DNA of 64,000 nt. Source: Pseudomonas sp. ANT_H12B (GTDB taxonomy: Bacteria; Pseudomonadota; Gammaproteobacteria; Pseudomonadales; Pseudomonadaceae). Of this stretch, positions 16,472 to 26,205 are shown piece after piece. The notes under the pieces were generated by a model. That model saw only the letters and a list, made by a program, of their open reading frames with translations, had not been told where the DNA came from and searched no databases. Within the stretch, counting starts at the first letter, position 1. Every line of letters starts with the position of its first letter. The DNA lies in the NCBI RefSeq assembly GCF_008369325.1, contig NZ_VOBI01000006.1, positions 222,920 through 286,919 of the forward strand, read 5' to 3'. Position numbers and translations under genes: made by a program.

Positions 16472-17401
16472 TTAGACCAGCTTCTCAAACTCAGGGATTG
16501 CTTCGAACAAGTCCGCCACCAGGCCGTAATCGGCCACCTGGAAGATCGGCGCTTCTTCGTCCTTGTTGATCGCAACGATCACTTTGGAGTCTTTCATGCC
16601 GGCCAGGTGCTGGATCGCGCCGGAGATACCAACCGCGATGTACAGCTGTGGCGCAACGATCTTGCCGGTCTGACCGACCTGCATGTCGTTGGGGACGAAA
16701 CCTGCGTCGACCGCGGCGCGGGAAGCACCGACGGCAGCGCCCAGCTTATCAGCCAGGGCGTACAGGTGTTTGAAGTTGTCGCCGTTCTGCATGCCGCGAC
16801 CGCCGGAAACGACGATCTTGGCAGCGGTCAGTTCCGGACGATCGGACTTGGCCAGTTCTTCGCCAACGAAGCTGGAAATGCCAGCGTCGTGAGCAGCGGC
16901 AACGGCTTCAACCGAAGCCGAACCACCTTCAGCAGACACCGGGTCGAAACCGGTGGCACGCACGGTGATCACTTTAACCGCAGCGTTCGATTGAACGGTA
17001 GCGATGGCGTTACCGGCGTAGATCGGGCGCTTGAAGGTGTCAGCGCTTTCCACCGAGATAATCTCGGAGATCTGGTCAACGTCCAGCTGTGCGGCAACGC
17101 GCGGCAGGATGTTTTTGCCATTGGAGGTAGCGGCAGCCAGGATGTGGCTGTAGCCCTTGCCCAACTCGGCAACCAGAGGAGCAACGTTCTCCGGCAGTTG
17201 GTGAGCATAAGCGGCGCTGTCGGCCAGCAGCACTTTGGCCACACCAGCGATTTTCGCAGCGGCTTCAGCCACGGCGCCAGCGCCCTGACCTGCAACCAGA
17301 ACGTGGATATCACCGCCGATCTTGGCAGCAGCAGCCACAGTGTTCAGCGTGGCCGGAGCCAGCACTTTGTTGTCGTGTTCAGCAATAACCAAGATAGTCA
17401 T
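16472..17401 (-). CDS. etfA: Electron transfer flavoprotein subunit alpha
   Basis: A 309-residue FAD-carrying subunit of ETF. The C-terminal FAD-binding signature is complete: [11 protein letters not shown], then [39 protein letters not shown], and [10 protein letters not shown]. With EtfB it accepts electrons from acyl-CoA and other dehydrogenases and passes them to ETF-QO, encoded divergently nearby. It directly follows etfB with no gap. Promoter and terminator lie before etfB and after this gene. Confidence 0.97.
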   Translation of the reverse strand: MTILVIAEHDNKVLAPATLNTVAAAAKIGGDIHVLVAGQGAGAVAEAAAKIAGVAKVLLADSAAYAHQLPENVAPLVAELGKGYSHILAAATSNGKNILPRVAAQLDVDQISEIISVESADTFKRPIYAGNAIATVQSNAAVKVITVRATGFDPVSAEGGSASVEAVAAAHDAGISSFVGEELAKSDRPELTAAKIVVSGGRGMQNGDNFKHLYALADKLGAAVGASRAAVDAGFVPNDMQVGQTGKIVAPQLYIAVGISGAIQHLAGMKDSKVIVAINKDEEAPIFQVADYGLVADLFEAIPEFEKLV

Positions 17402-18151
17402 TTAGATTACCTTCGCTTCGTTCTTGAGTTTTTCAACCAGTTCAGCCACCGACTTGACCTTGATACCCGCGCTGCGTGCAGCTGGCGCTTCGACTTTCAC
17501 GGTCTTGTTGGTGGAGGCGGTGGAAACGCCCAAAGCGTCCGGAGTCAGCACTTCGAGAGGCTTCTTCTTGGCTTTCATGATGTTTGGCAGGGACGCGTAG
17601 CGCGGCTCGTTCAAACGCAGGTCGGTGGTGACGATGGCCGGCAGTTTCAGGGAAACCGTCTGCGCGCCGCCGTCGACTTCGCGAGTCACGGCAACGCTGT
17701 CGCCGCTGATTTCGACTTTCGACGCGAACGTGCCCTGACCGTAGCCGCTCAATGCCGCGAGCATCTGGCCAGTCTGGTTGTTGTCGCTGTCGATAGCTTG
17801 TTTGCCAAGGATCACCAGCTGAGGCTGTTCCTTGTCGACAACAGCCTTGAGCAGCTTGGCAACGGCCAGCGAAGTCAGATCTTCAGCGGATTCGACGAGG
17901 ATGGCGCGGTCGGCACCCAGAGCCAGCGCGGTGCGCAGTTGCTCTTGAGCGGTGGACGGGCCGATGGAGACGACGACGATTTCAGTCGCAACACCTTTCT
18001 CTTTCAGGCGTACGGCTTCTTCCACTGCGATTTCGCAGAACGGGTTCATCGACATCTTGACGTTGGCGAGGTCGACGCCGGAATTGTCCGCCTTGACGCG
18101 AACCTTGACGTTGTAATCCACAACGCGTTTGACAGCTACAAGAACCTTCAT
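17402..18151 (-). CDS. etfB: Electron transfer flavoprotein subunit beta
   Basis: A 249-residue AMP-binding ETF subunit, starting [18 protein letters not shown]. The adenine-nucleotide region [11 protein letters not shown] and the conserved [19 protein letters not shown] are visible. The start follows CGAGGAATCC. It is the first gene of the etfBA unit; its promoter lies in the 549-bp gap shared with the divergent etf-QO gene. Confidence 0.97.
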   Translation of the reverse strand: MKVLVAVKRVVDYNVKVRVKADNSGVDLANVKMSMNPFCEIAVEEAVRLKEKGVATEIVVVSIGPSTAQEQLRTALALGADRAILVESAEDLTSLAVAKLLKAVVDKEQPQLVILGKQAIDSDNNQTGQMLAALSGYGQGTFASKVEISGDSVAVTREVDGGAQTVSLKLPAIVTTDLRLNEPRYASLPNIMKAKKKPLEVLTPDALGVSTASTNKTVKVEAPAARSAGIKVKSVAELVEKLKNEAKVI

Positions 18152-18229
18152 GGATTCCTCGTTACTCTCCGGTGAAAAGAAAGTCGCCTAGGCGAACCTG
18201 GCGGTTGATGCTCATCGGGCGCAAGGGCA

Positions 18230-18257
18230 CCTCTAAAAACGCCGGCATATGTGTCAA
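18230..18257 (-). promoter_or_regulatory. Candidate etfBA promoter
   Basis: On the minus strand a perfect TTGACA (18252-18257) is followed after 16 bp by TAGAGG (18230-18235), a modest -10 match. Transcription would start about 70 bases before the etfB ATG. An inverted copy of the TTTAGAGGTGC block lies at 18385-18395 on the plus strand, 17 bp after TTGTAC, which could be a second, weak divergent promoter. Prediction only. Confidence 0.4.
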
Positions 18258-18528
18258 GTGACCATCGCTCACGATGCTCATGACCGTTCGTCAGTGGCGA
18301 CCAACGAGTCATTCAATATCGCTGCGTGTAAACTGCGCGCCAAACCCGCGCTGCGCATCACCTTGTACTGCCATCGCCCTGTCTTTAGAGGTGCTCTTGA
18401 AACCAACAGTCAGCCTACGGCGAGCGCAAAACCGCCCGTATCTTGACCGGAACACCTATTCCGGTCAATACGGCAAAATGGCCAGTCATAAGCCGCGTGA
18501 CTTTGATTTCTCTGGCTTTGAGCCGATT

Positions 18529-18573
18529 CAAACAAACGTTTGTATTGGACGCTAGGAGTGGTGTAGATATAAT
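18529..18573 (+). promoter_or_regulatory. etf-QO promoter with overlapping PsrA-like operator
   Basis: TTGGAC (18545-18550) and a consensus TATAAT (18568-18573) are 17 bp apart, pointing at the etf-QO gene with a leader of about 120 bases. Immediately before and touching the -35 is CAAAC-AAAC-GTTTG (18529-18542), which matches the published PsrA form (C/GAAAC, 2-4 bases, GTTTG/C); it includes the perfect palindrome ACAAACGTTTGT. PsrA is the fatty-acid-sensing TetR-type regulator of Pseudomonas and is reported to control etf and beta-oxidation genes. Binding here is inferred. Confidence 0.7.
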
Positions 18574-18700
18574 GCGCCACCTTAGAGAGAAAGGTGGGTT
18601 CATCGATTGTCCTTTTCCTGCATTGCGCAGGAATTCATGGATGCGACACCAAACCTCCAATTAGAAAAAAAACTGTTGAGCCTTGAGTAGGAGATAACCT

Positions 18701-20365
18701 GTGGAACGCGAATACATGGAATTCGACGTGGTCATCGTCGGTGCCGGCCCCGCTGGTCTTTCCGCCGCCTGCCGCTTGAAGCAAAAGGCCGCCGAAGCCG
18801 GTAAGGAAATCAGCGTCTGCGTGGTCGAAAAAGGCTCCGAAGTCGGTGCTCACATTCTTTCAGGGGCGGTGTTCGAACCTCGCGCCCTGAACGAATTGTT
18901 CCCGGACTGGAAAGAACTCGGCGCGCCGCTGCACACGCCGGTCACCCGCGACGACATTTTCGTCCTCAAGAACGCCGACAGCGCGCAGAAAATTCCTGAC
19001 CTCTTTGTGCCCAAGACCATGCACAACGAAGGCAACTACATCATATCCCTGGGCAACCTGTGCCGCTGGCTGGCTCAGCAGGCCGAAAACCTGGGCGTAG
19101 AAATCTACCCAGGCTTCGCCGCCCAGGAAGCGCTGTTCGACGAGAATGGTGTGGTTCGCGGGATCATCACCGGCGATCTGGGCGTTGACCGCGAAGGCAA
19201 CCCGAAAGAAGGCCTGTACACCCCAGGCATGGAACTGCGTGCCAAGTACACGCTGTTCGCCGAAGGTTGCCGCGGCCACATCGGCAAGCAGCTGATCAAG
19301 CGCTTCAACCTCGACAGCGATACCGACGCCCAGCACTACGGCATCGGCCTGAAAGAAATCTGGGAAATCGACCCGGCCAAGCATCAACCAGGCCTGGTGG
19401 TCCACACCGCCGGTTGGCCGCTGGACATCATGGGCACCGAGAACACCGGTGGCTCGTTCCTCTATCACCTGGAAAACAACCAGGTGGTGGTCGGTCTGAT
19501 CGTTGACCTGTCCTACAGCAACACTTACCTGTCGCCGTTCGACGAGTTCCAGCGCCTAAAGCATCACCCGGTGCTCAAGCAGTACCTGGAAGGCGGCAAG
19601 CGCATCAGCTACGGCGCTCGCGCCATCTGCAAAGGTGGCCTGAACTCGCTGCCGAAAATGGTCTTCAAGGGCGGCGCGCTGATCGGTTGCGACCTCGGCA
19701 CCCTGAACTTCGCCAAGATCAAAGGCAGCCACACCGCCATGAAGTCCGGCATGCTCGCCGCTGAATCCGTGGCCGAGGCGCTGTTCGCTGAAAAGGACGG
19801 CACCGAAGAGCTGACCACCTACGTCGACGCGTTCAAGAAGAGCTGGCTCTATGACGAACTGTTCGCCAGCCGCAACTTCGGCCCGGCGATCCACAAGTTC
19901 GGCGCCATCGTCGGCGGCGGTTTCAACTGGCTCGACCAGAACATCTTCGGCGGCAAACTGCCGTTCACCTTGCACGACACCAAGCCGGATTACGCTTGCC
20001 TCAAGCTTGCGGCCGACTGCAAGAAGATCGACTACCCGAAACCGGACGGCAAGATCAGCTTCGACAAACTCAGCTCGGTGTTCATCTCGGGTACCAACCA
20101 TGAAGAAGAGCAGCCGTGCCACCTGAAGCTGACCGATCCGAGCATCCCGATTGCCAAGAACCTGCCGCTGTACGATGAGCCTGCCCAGCGTTACTGCCCG
20201 GCCGGCGTGTACGAAGTGGTGACCAAGGAAGACGGCGAGAAGCGCTTCCAGATCAACGCCCAGAACTGCGTTCACTGCAAGACCTGCGACATCAAGGACC
20301 CTGCACAGAACATCACCTGGGTGGCGCCGGAAGGCTCTGGCGGCCCGACTTACCCGAACATGTAA
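18701..20365 (+). CDS. Electron transfer flavoprotein-ubiquinone oxidoreductase
   Basis: A 554-residue membrane-associated flavoprotein that takes electrons from ETF and reduces ubiquinone. The FAD motif GAGPAGLSAA is near residue 13, and the C-terminal 4Fe-4S cluster binds through CVHCKTCDIKDP plus the earlier RYCPAGVYE cysteine. The start is GTG at 18701, after TAGGAG; the internal ATG at 18716 lacks such a site. Length fits the family (about 550). Divergent from etfBA, with which it shares the PsrA-like control region. Confidence 0.96.
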   Translation: MEREYMEFDVVIVGAGPAGLSAACRLKQKAAEAGKEISVCVVEKGSEVGAHILSGAVFEPRALNELFPDWKELGAPLHTPVTRDDIFVLKNADSAQKIPDLFVPKTMHNEGNYIISLGNLCRWLAQQAENLGVEIYPGFAAQEALFDENGVVRGIITGDLGVDREGNPKEGLYTPGMELRAKYTLFAEGCRGHIGKQLIKRFNLDSDTDAQHYGIGLKEIWEIDPAKHQPGLVVHTAGWPLDIMGTENTGGSFLYHLENNQVVVGLIVDLSYSNTYLSPFDEFQRLKHHPVLKQYLEGGKRISYGARAICKGGLNSLPKMVFKGGALIGCDLGTLNFAKIKGSHTAMKSGMLAAESVAEALFAEKDGTEELTTYVDAFKKSWLYDELFASRNFGPAIHKFGAIVGGGFNWLDQNIFGGKLPFTLHDTKPDYACLKLAADCKKIDYPKPDGKISFDKLSSVFISGTNHEEEQPCHLKLTDPSIPIAKNLPLYDEPAQRYCPAGVYEVVTKEDGEKRFQINAQNCVHCKTCDIKDPAQNITWVAPEGSGGPTYPNM

Positions 20366-20384
20366 GTCGAATGCCTGAACATCG

Positions 20385-20408
20385 AGGCTCCCGAATGGGG
20401 GCCTTTTT
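20385..20408 (+). terminator. Intrinsic terminator after etf-QO
   Basis: Stem AGGCTCCC / GGGGGCCT (one G-T pair) with a GAAT loop and TTTTT, 19 bases after the stop codon. Confidence 0.9.
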
Positions 20409-20437
20409 GTTGCCCGCCATTTACTCCACACCACAAT

Positions 20438-20492
20438 CCCCCTGTAGGAGTGAGCCTGCTCGCGATTGCGGTAGGCTCACTCCTACAGGGGG
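20438..20492. repeat. REP-type inverted repeat
   Basis: Perfect 20-base arms (CCCCCTGTAGGAGTGAGCCT and its complement) separated by 15 bases including CTCGCGAT. A member of the dispersed P. fluorescens REP families; it sits between the convergent etf-QO and AraC-family genes. Confidence 0.9.
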
Positions 20493-20505
20493 GATCATCG
20501 CCAAC

Positions 20506-21393
20506 TTAAGCGGCGCGTTCGTCACCGGGATTACGTTCGAAGTAGCGCTTGTACTCGCGACTGAACTGCGACGTACTTTGATACCCGACCCGATGCGCCA
20601 CCTGCGCCACGCCCAGCCCCTCGGCAAGCAACAACTGCTGCGCCTTGAGCAAGCGCAAGCGCTTCAAGTACTGCACCGGCGACAACAAGGTGCTGCGCTT
20701 GAAATGCTCATGAAACGTCGATGCACTCATGTTCGCGCAGCTGGCCAGCGTCTCCACATTCAATGGCTCGGTGAAATGCCCGTGCAAATGATTGAGCGAG
20801 GCGGCTATCCGGGCGAACTGCCCCTGCTGTTCCACCAATGCGCGCAACACATCAGCCTGCGGCCCCCGCAATGCCACGAACAACAACTCACGCAACCGCG
20901 CCTGCCCCATGACCTGGCATTCCAGCGGATCGTGCAGACAGCGCAACAACCGTTCAACACAACCGCGCATCCCGTCATCGAGCACTGCCGAGGTCATGGA
21001 CTCCGGCGTCTGCGCAGGAATATTGCGCCCCGGCACCAGCCCCATGGCCAACACCAGCTCACCAAGCAACACCCGGTCGATGGCGATGGAAACCCCCAAC
21101 ATCGGCCCATCCGGCGCCGAAAACGTTTCACACTCAAAAGGCACCGGCAATGCCTGAATCAGATAGTGCCCCGCGCCATATTCCAGCGTTCGCGCCCCCA
21201 GATACGCGAGTTTGCTGCCTTGGGCGATGATCACCAGGCTCGGCTCGTAAATCTGCGGGCCACGGGCCACGTCGCAACTGGCGCGCAGCACCTGCACGCC
21301 TGGCAACGCCGTGGGGGCGAAACCGTCGCGCGTGGTCAGTGGCTGGATCAGTGAAACGAGGGTGGCATTGGCATCGAGATGACGGGTCAGCAT
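20506..21393 (-). CDS. AraC family transcriptional regulator
   Basis: A 295-residue regulator: an N-terminal AraC-type cupin (AraC_N, about 20-180; GPQIYEPSLVIIAQGSK, YLIQALPVP) and a C-terminal pair of helix-turn-helices (about 190-290; LASCANMSASTFHEHFKRST, VAHRVGYQSTSQFSREYKRYF). This is the class that often controls a divergent oxidoreductase gene, and here a zinc alcohol dehydrogenase is divergent 195 bp away. The start at 21393 follows AAGAG; a longer start would add an atypical, Leu/Cys-rich N-terminus. Ligand unknown. Confidence 0.9.
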   Translation of the reverse strand: MLTRHLDANATLVSLIQPLTTRDGFAPTALPGVQVLRASCDVARGPQIYEPSLVIIAQGSKLAYLGARTLEYGAGHYLIQALPVPFECETFSAPDGPMLGVSIAIDRVLLGELVLAMGLVPGRNIPAQTPESMTSAVLDDGMRGCVERLLRCLHDPLECQVMGQARLRELLFVALRGPQADVLRALVEQQGQFARIAASLNHLHGHFTEPLNVETLASCANMSASTFHEHFKRSTLLSPVQYLKRLRLLKAQQLLLAEGLGVAQVAHRVGYQSTSQFSREYKRYFERNPGDERAA

Positions 21394-21587
21394 GGGGAGC
21401 TCTTCACAGCAAAAAAGTCGCAGAAATCGGGATGAAAGCATCATCGCAGGTCTGATGGCGCATTTGATCAATCGAAAGCTGATACCGGAGGATTAGGCAT
21501 GACACCCGGAGGAATCGCCATCGCCGGTGATCGATGCGGCGCCCAGAATGGCCCACCTCACCTGTCACTGCTTTTGCGAGGTTCCTC

Positions 21588-22640
21588 ATGTACACCGCCA
21601 TCGGTTATGCCGCCCAGTCAGCCACCACTCCCCTCGCCCCCGTGAAATTCGAACGCCGCAGCCCTCGGGCCGACGACGTTGCGATCGATATTCTCTACTG
21701 CGGCGTCTGCCATTCCGACATCCATCAGGCACGCAACGAGTGGGGCATTGCCGTTTACCCGCTGATGCCCGGCCACGAGATCGTAGGCAAAGTTACCGCC
21801 GTTGGTGCGAACGTCACCCAGCACAAAGTCGGCGATCTGGTTGGCGTCGGCTGCATGGTTGATTCGTGCCGCAGTTGCGAAGCCTGCCAATCGAACCTCG
21901 AGCAATACTGCCTCGAAGGTCCGACCATGACCTACGCCACCCCGGACCGGGTTGATGGCAGCAACACCATGGGCGGCTATTCCGACAGCATCGTGGTCAG
22001 CGAACACTTCGTTGTGCGCATCCCGGAAAAACTCGACTTGGCCAGCGCCGCGCCGATCCTCTGCGCCGGCATCACCACCTATTCGCCGCTCAAGCACTAC
22101 GGCGTCAAGGCTGGCGACAAGGTCGGGATTCTCGGCATGGGCGGCCTCGGCCACATGGGCATCAAGTTCGCCAAGGCGATGGGCGCTGAAGTCACGCTGT
22201 TCACCCGCTCGGCGAGCAAGGCTGAAGAAGGTCGTCGCCAAGGTGCGGACCACGTGATCGTGTCCACCGATGCCGAACAGATGAAGGCCGCGGCAGGACA
22301 TTTCGACTTCCTGCTGGACACCATTCCGGTGCAGCACGACCTCAATCCCTACCTCGATACGTTGCGTTTCGACGGCGTGCATATTCTGGTGGGCCTGATC
22401 GAACCGGTCGATCCACCGGTCCACGCCGGCAAACTGGTGATGAGCCGTCGCGTATTGGCTGGCTCGCTGATCGGCGGCATCGCAGAAACCCAGGAAGTGC
22501 TGGATTTCTGCGCCGAGCACAACATCACCTGCGATATCGAAATGCTCGACATCCGCCAGATCAACGAAGCGTTCACCCGCATGATTGCCGGTGACGTGAA
22601 GTATCGCTTCGTGATCGACATGGCGACGCTGAAGGTCTAA
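21588..22640 (+). CDS. Zinc-dependent alcohol dehydrogenase (YahK/CAD type)
   Basis: A 350-residue medium-chain NAD(P)-dependent dehydrogenase. Catalytic zinc ligands lie in CGVCHSD and GHE, the structural zinc in CRSCEACQSNLEQYC, and the cofactor loop is GMGGLGHMG. The pattern fits the cinnamyl-alcohol-dehydrogenase/YahK subfamily that reduces broad-range aldehydes, probably with NADPH. The ATG at 21588 has GCGAGG upstream. It is divergent from the AraC gene and its stop overlaps the convergent IclR gene by 4 bp. Likely detoxifies or assimilates aldehydes; physiological substrate unknown. Confidence 0.9.
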   Translation: MYTAIGYAAQSATTPLAPVKFERRSPRADDVAIDILYCGVCHSDIHQARNEWGIAVYPLMPGHEIVGKVTAVGANVTQHKVGDLVGVGCMVDSCRSCEACQSNLEQYCLEGPTMTYATPDRVDGSNTMGGYSDSIVVSEHFVVRIPEKLDLASAAPILCAGITTYSPLKHYGVKAGDKVGILGMGGLGHMGIKFAKAMGAEVTLFTRSASKAEEGRRQGADHVIVSTDAEQMKAAAGHFDFLLDTIPVQHDLNPYLDTLRFDGVHILVGLIEPVDPPVHAGKLVMSRRVLAGSLIGGIAETQEVLDFCAEHNITCDIEMLDIRQINEAFTRMIAGDVKYRFVIDMATLKV

Positions 22641-23440
22641 ACCTTAGCGCCGAGCTCTGCCGAGAGCCGAGCCGTGACCCCTTTGATCAAGGGAATCAGC
22701 TCGGCCATTTTCTCCAGCGGCATGTAAGGCACGGTGCTGGCGATGCTGATGCCGGCGACGATGCGCTTGCTGGCATCGCGGATCGGCGCCGCCACGCAGC
22801 GGATCGACGGTTCATTGTCTTCCAGATCGAAGGCGTAACCGCCCGCCACGTACTCGACCATGCGCTGCTGAAACTGCTCCCAGGACTGCTCCGGGTGCTG
22901 CGGCCAAAACTGATTTTTCCCACCGGCCGGCAGGCTGACTTCGTATAGCCGTTTCCAGTCTTCCTGCAAGTCATCAAGCATCAACGCCTTGCCGATCCCG
23001 GTGCGCGCCAATGGCATGCGATGACCGACCCGCGAGCGCATTTCCGGGCCATTGCGCCCCGGATTCTTGTGCAGGTACAGCACCTCGTCACCCTCGCGAA
23101 TCGCCAGGTGAATGGTGTCGCCGGTCAACGCCGACAACTCATCCAGATATGGCCCGGCCAGGGTCACCAGCGGCAGTTCTTCCCGCGCCTGGAAACCCAG
23201 CTCGATCAACTTCGGCCCCAGCAAATAACCGACTTGCGGCACCACCCGCAGATAACGCTCGTCCACCAGGCAACTGGCCAGACGATGCGTGGTGCTGCGC
23301 GTCGTGCCAATCAGCCGGGCGATTTCCTTGAGATCACGGGCGCCACTGGCCACGGCTTGAACCACACCCAAACCACGAAGCAGTGTCTGGGTGCCGGTCG
23401 GCGCGGCGTCCTTGGCGATTTTTGGGGCGTCTTCCTGCAT
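22637..23440 (-). CDS. IclR family regulator of the galactonate operon
   Basis: A 267-residue IclR-type protein: an N-terminal winged HTH (about 20-80; LLRGLGVVQAVASGARDLKEIARLI, GTTRSTTHRLASCLV) and a C-terminal effector domain (about 95-265). It is the last gene after the DgoT-like transporter, so it belongs to the dgo locus and probably senses galactonate or a derivative. Two identical TCCCA-N5-TGGGA sites before dgoK and before the SDR sugar dehydrogenase are candidate targets, by inference. No such site is before this gene. Not the same family as E. coli DgoR (GntR/FCD). Confidence 0.88.
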   Translation of the reverse strand: MQEDAPKIAKDAAPTGTQTLLRGLGVVQAVASGARDLKEIARLIGTTRSTTHRLASCLVDERYLRVVPQVGYLLGPKLIELGFQAREELPLVTLAGPYLDELSALTGDTIHLAIREGDEVLYLHKNPGRNGPEMRSRVGHRMPLARTGIGKALMLDDLQEDWKRLYEVSLPAGGKNQFWPQHPEQSWEQFQQRMVEYVAGGYAFDLEDNEPSIRCVAAPIRDASKRIVAGISIASTVPYMPLEKMAELIPLIKGVTARLSAELGAKV

Positions 23441-23500
23441 ATCCAGCCTTTACCGTTGAGCGAGTGAACGGGCGGCATTATGGTCGCCCGAATGCCGCCA

Positions 23501-24811
23501 CTACAACTTGATACGCTCGACTTTGCCGACCAGCAAGATGTAGGAAAGCGCGCCAATCAACGCCAGAACCGAGATATAGGTAATCGCCGGGGCGAACGAA
23601 TCACCGGTAGCCAGGAAACCGATGACAATCGGCGTGGTAATCGCCGACAGGTTGCCGATGAAGTTAAACACCCCACCGGTCAATCCGAGCAATCGCGCCG
23701 GGGCCAACGTTGACACCAGCGACCAGGTGATCGAAGCCAACCCGTTACCGAAGAACGCCAACGCGAGGAAGGCAATCACCAGCGGTGTCGACTCGACGAA
23801 GTTGGCGCCGATGATCGAAGTGGAAATCAGCAGGCCACCAATGATCGGCAACTTGCGGGCGAAACCCACGGTGTAACCGCGGCGGATCAACCAGTCGGAG
23901 AAGAACCCGGAACAGAGCACACCGACGAAGGCGGCGAGAAATGGCAGCGACGCCAACAGGCCGGACTTGATGAAGTCCATGCCGCGATATTTCACCAGAT
24001 AGGTCGGGAACCACGTCAGAAAAAACCACAACGTCGAGTTGAGGCAGAACTGGCCGAGGTAAATACCCCATAACTTACGTTTGGTCAGCACGATGCCAAG
24101 GTCGGTCCAGCTGAATTTGGCTTTGACTTTGGCTTGTTCAGCCTGGATATCCACCAACCCGCCGCCCTCGCGGATCAGCTCGATTTCAGCGTCATTGGCG
24201 CCTTTGAAATCCCGTGGCTCGCGATATACCGCGTACCAGATCACCGCCCAGAGAATGCCCACCGCACCGGTGCTGACAAACACCATGTGCCAGCCATATT
24301 GATGCTGCAGCCAGGCCAGTACCGGTGTCAGGAACGCCAGACCGACGAACTGCCCGGAGGTGTAGAAACCGATGGCCGTGGCGCGCTCGCGCTCAGGGAA
24401 CCAGGTGGTGACCACGCGGCTGTTGATCGGGTACGCCGGCGCTTCCAGGGCACCGACCGCCATGCGCAATACGAACAGTGCGATGAAGCTGGCGGCGAAG
24501 CCGAGCATTACCGTGGCGATCGACCACAGCAGCAACGCAACGCTGTAGAGGATGCGCGGAGGGACCCGGTCCACCAGCCATCCGCCGGGGATCTGCATGG
24601 CGGCGTAGGTCCAGCCGAACGCGGAGAAAATCAGCCCGACATGGATCGGATCGATGCCCAGTTCGCTGGTCAGCGCCGGGGCGGCGATGGACAGGTTGCT
24701 GCGGTCCAGATAGTTGATCACCACGGTGATAAACAGCAGGACCATGATGAAAAAACGCTTGCGGCTGGGCGTCACCAACGACGCCTGCCCGGTTAGGGTT
24801 TGCGGTTGCAT
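23501..24811 (-). CDS. MFS transporter, probable D-galactonate importer (DgoT-like)
   Basis: A 436-residue 12-helix major facilitator of the anion:cation symporter type. It begins with RFFIMVLLFITVVINYLDRSN, the hallmark of this sugar-acid branch (galactonate, glucarate, hexuronates), and has FGWTYAAMQIPGGWLVDR for loop 2-3. The genomic neighbours are dgoD, dgoA, dgoK and an IclR gene, so galactonate is the likely substrate. A REP pair of about 95 bp separates it from dgoD. Inner membrane. Confidence 0.9.
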   Translation of the reverse strand: MQPQTLTGQASLVTPSRKRFFIMVLLFITVVINYLDRSNLSIAAPALTSELGIDPIHVGLIFSAFGWTYAAMQIPGGWLVDRVPPRILYSVALLLWSIATVMLGFAASFIALFVLRMAVGALEAPAYPINSRVVTTWFPERERATAIGFYTSGQFVGLAFLTPVLAWLQHQYGWHMVFVSTGAVGILWAVIWYAVYREPRDFKGANDAEIELIREGGGLVDIQAEQAKVKAKFSWTDLGIVLTKRKLWGIYLGQFCLNSTLWFFLTWFPTYLVKYRGMDFIKSGLLASLPFLAAFVGVLCSGFFSDWLIRRGYTVGFARKLPIIGGLLISTSIIGANFVESTPLVIAFLALAFFGNGLASITWSLVSTLAPARLLGLTGGVFNFIGNLSAITTPIVIGFLATGDSFAPAITYISVLALIGALSYILLVGKVERIKL

Positions 24812-24891
24812 GAGGAGTGCCTCTTCTTATGTTTATTGAGGTCGATGTGAAATCGGGGTTGCCGCAAATCTCCTTTTCCATGGAGATCAAA

Positions 24892-24983
24892 CTGTGGGAG
24901 CCAGCCTGCTGGCGATAGCGGAGTGTCAGTCACCAAGCATGCTGGGGGTGCCGACCAAATCGCCAGCAGGCTGGTTCCCACAG
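24892..24983. repeat. REP pair in inverted orientation
   Basis: Arms CTGTGGGAGCCAGCCTGCTGGCGAT (24892-24916) and its near-complement ending at 24983 enclose about 42 bp. It fills most of the gap between dgoD and the MFS gene and could form a hairpin that adjusts expression of the downstream transporter. Confidence 0.88.
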
Positions 24984-25008
24984 GGATTTGCGGTGGGTCA
25001 GCGGGAAC

Positions 25009-26157
25009 TCACCACTCGGCAAAACTGCCATCGGCATGACGCCAGATCGGGTTACGCCAGCGGTGGCCGACGGCCGCACGCTCGATCACATATTCCTCGT
25101 TGATCTCGATCCCAAGGCCCGGGCCGTTGGGGATTTTCACGAAGCCTTTGTCGTAATCGAACACCCGCGGATCTTTCACATAATCGAGCAGGTCATTGCT
25201 CTCGTTGTAGTGGATGCCCAGGCTCTGTTCCTGGATGAACGCGTTGTAGCAAACCGCATCCAGTTGCAGGCACGCCGCCAACGCGATCGGGCCCAACGGA
25301 CAATGCAGCGCCAACGCCACGTCGTAGGCTTCGGCCATGTTGGCGATCTTGCGGGTTTCGGTGATGCCGCCTGCGTGGGAAGCATCGGGCTGGATGATGT
25401 CGACGTAACCTTCGCTGAGCACGCGCTTGAAATCCCAGCGCGAGAACAACCGCTCACCGAGGGCAATCGGGGTGCTGGTCAGCGGCGCCAGTTCCTTCAG
25501 CGCTTCGTAGTTTTCGCTGAGCACCGGCTCTTCGATGAACATCAGTTTGTACGGGTCGAGTTCCTTCATCAGCACCTTGGCCATGGGCTTGTGCACCCGG
25601 CCATGGAAGTCCACGCCAATGCCGACGTTCGGCCCCACCGCATCACGCACGGCGGCGACGTTGGCCAGGGCCAGGTCGACTTTCTCAAAGGAATCGAGGA
25701 ATTGCAGCTCTTCGGTGCCGTTCATTTTCACCGCGGTAAACCCACGCTCGACCGCTTCCTTCGCTGCGCGAGCGGTGTCCGCCGGACGATCGCCGCCGAT
25801 CCATGAATAGACGCGAATCTTGTCGCGCACCTGACCGCCCAACAAATCACTGACCGACACCCCCAGGGCCTTGCCTTTGATGTCCCACAACGCCTGATCA
25901 ATACCGGCCAGCGCACTCATGTGGATCGCGCCGCCGCGGTAGAAGCCACCGCGATAGAGCACGGTCCAGATGTCTTCGATGTTGCGTGGGTCTTTGCCGA
26001 TCAGGTAGTCGGACAATTCTTCAACGGCGGCAGCGACGGTGTGTGCGCGGCCTTCGACCACAGGCTCGCCCCAGCCGGTCACGCCTTCGTCGGTTTCGAC
26101 CTTGAGGAAGCACCAGCGCGGCGGAACGATGAAGGTGGTCAGTTTGGTGATTTTCAT
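25009..26157 (-). CDS. dgoD: D-galactonate dehydratase
   Basis: A 382-residue enolase-superfamily enzyme (mandelate-racemase subgroup) converting D-galactonate to 2-keto-3-deoxygalactonate. Visible: [19 protein letters not shown], the substrate region [18 protein letters not shown], the metal ligands in [16 protein letters not shown] (Asp, and catalytic His), [10 protein letters not shown] and GERLF, and [16 protein letters not shown]. Length and motifs match DgoD closely. It is in the third position of the operon (dgoK-dgoA-dgoD-MFS). Confidence 0.94.
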   Translation of the reverse strand: MKITKLTTFIVPPRWCFLKVETDEGVTGWGEPVVEGRAHTVAAAVEELSDYLIGKDPRNIEDIWTVLYRGGFYRGGAIHMSALAGIDQALWDIKGKALGVSVSDLLGGQVRDKIRVYSWIGGDRPADTARAAKEAVERGFTAVKMNGTEELQFLDSFEKVDLALANVAAVRDAVGPNVGIGVDFHGRVHKPMAKVLMKELDPYKLMFIEEPVLSENYEALKELAPLTSTPIALGERLFSRWDFKRVLSEGYVDIIQPDASHAGGITETRKIANMAEAYDVALALHCPLGPIALAACLQLDAVCYNAFIQEQSLGIHYNESNDLLDYVKDPRVFDYDKGFVKIPNGPGLGIEINEEYVIERAAVGHRWRNPIWRHADGSFAEW

Positions 26158-26205
26158 CTTGTTGTCTCTCTTGTTAGATGCAGCGCGCTCGGCGCCAAAA
26201 AAGTC

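Noticed and set aside
16271..18175. 634-codon open frame on the plus strand
   Set aside because: Antisense to etfA and etfB.
18443..18664. 73-codon open frame in the etf gap
   Set aside because: Runs across the predicted promoter and PsrA-like site, without a ribosome site.
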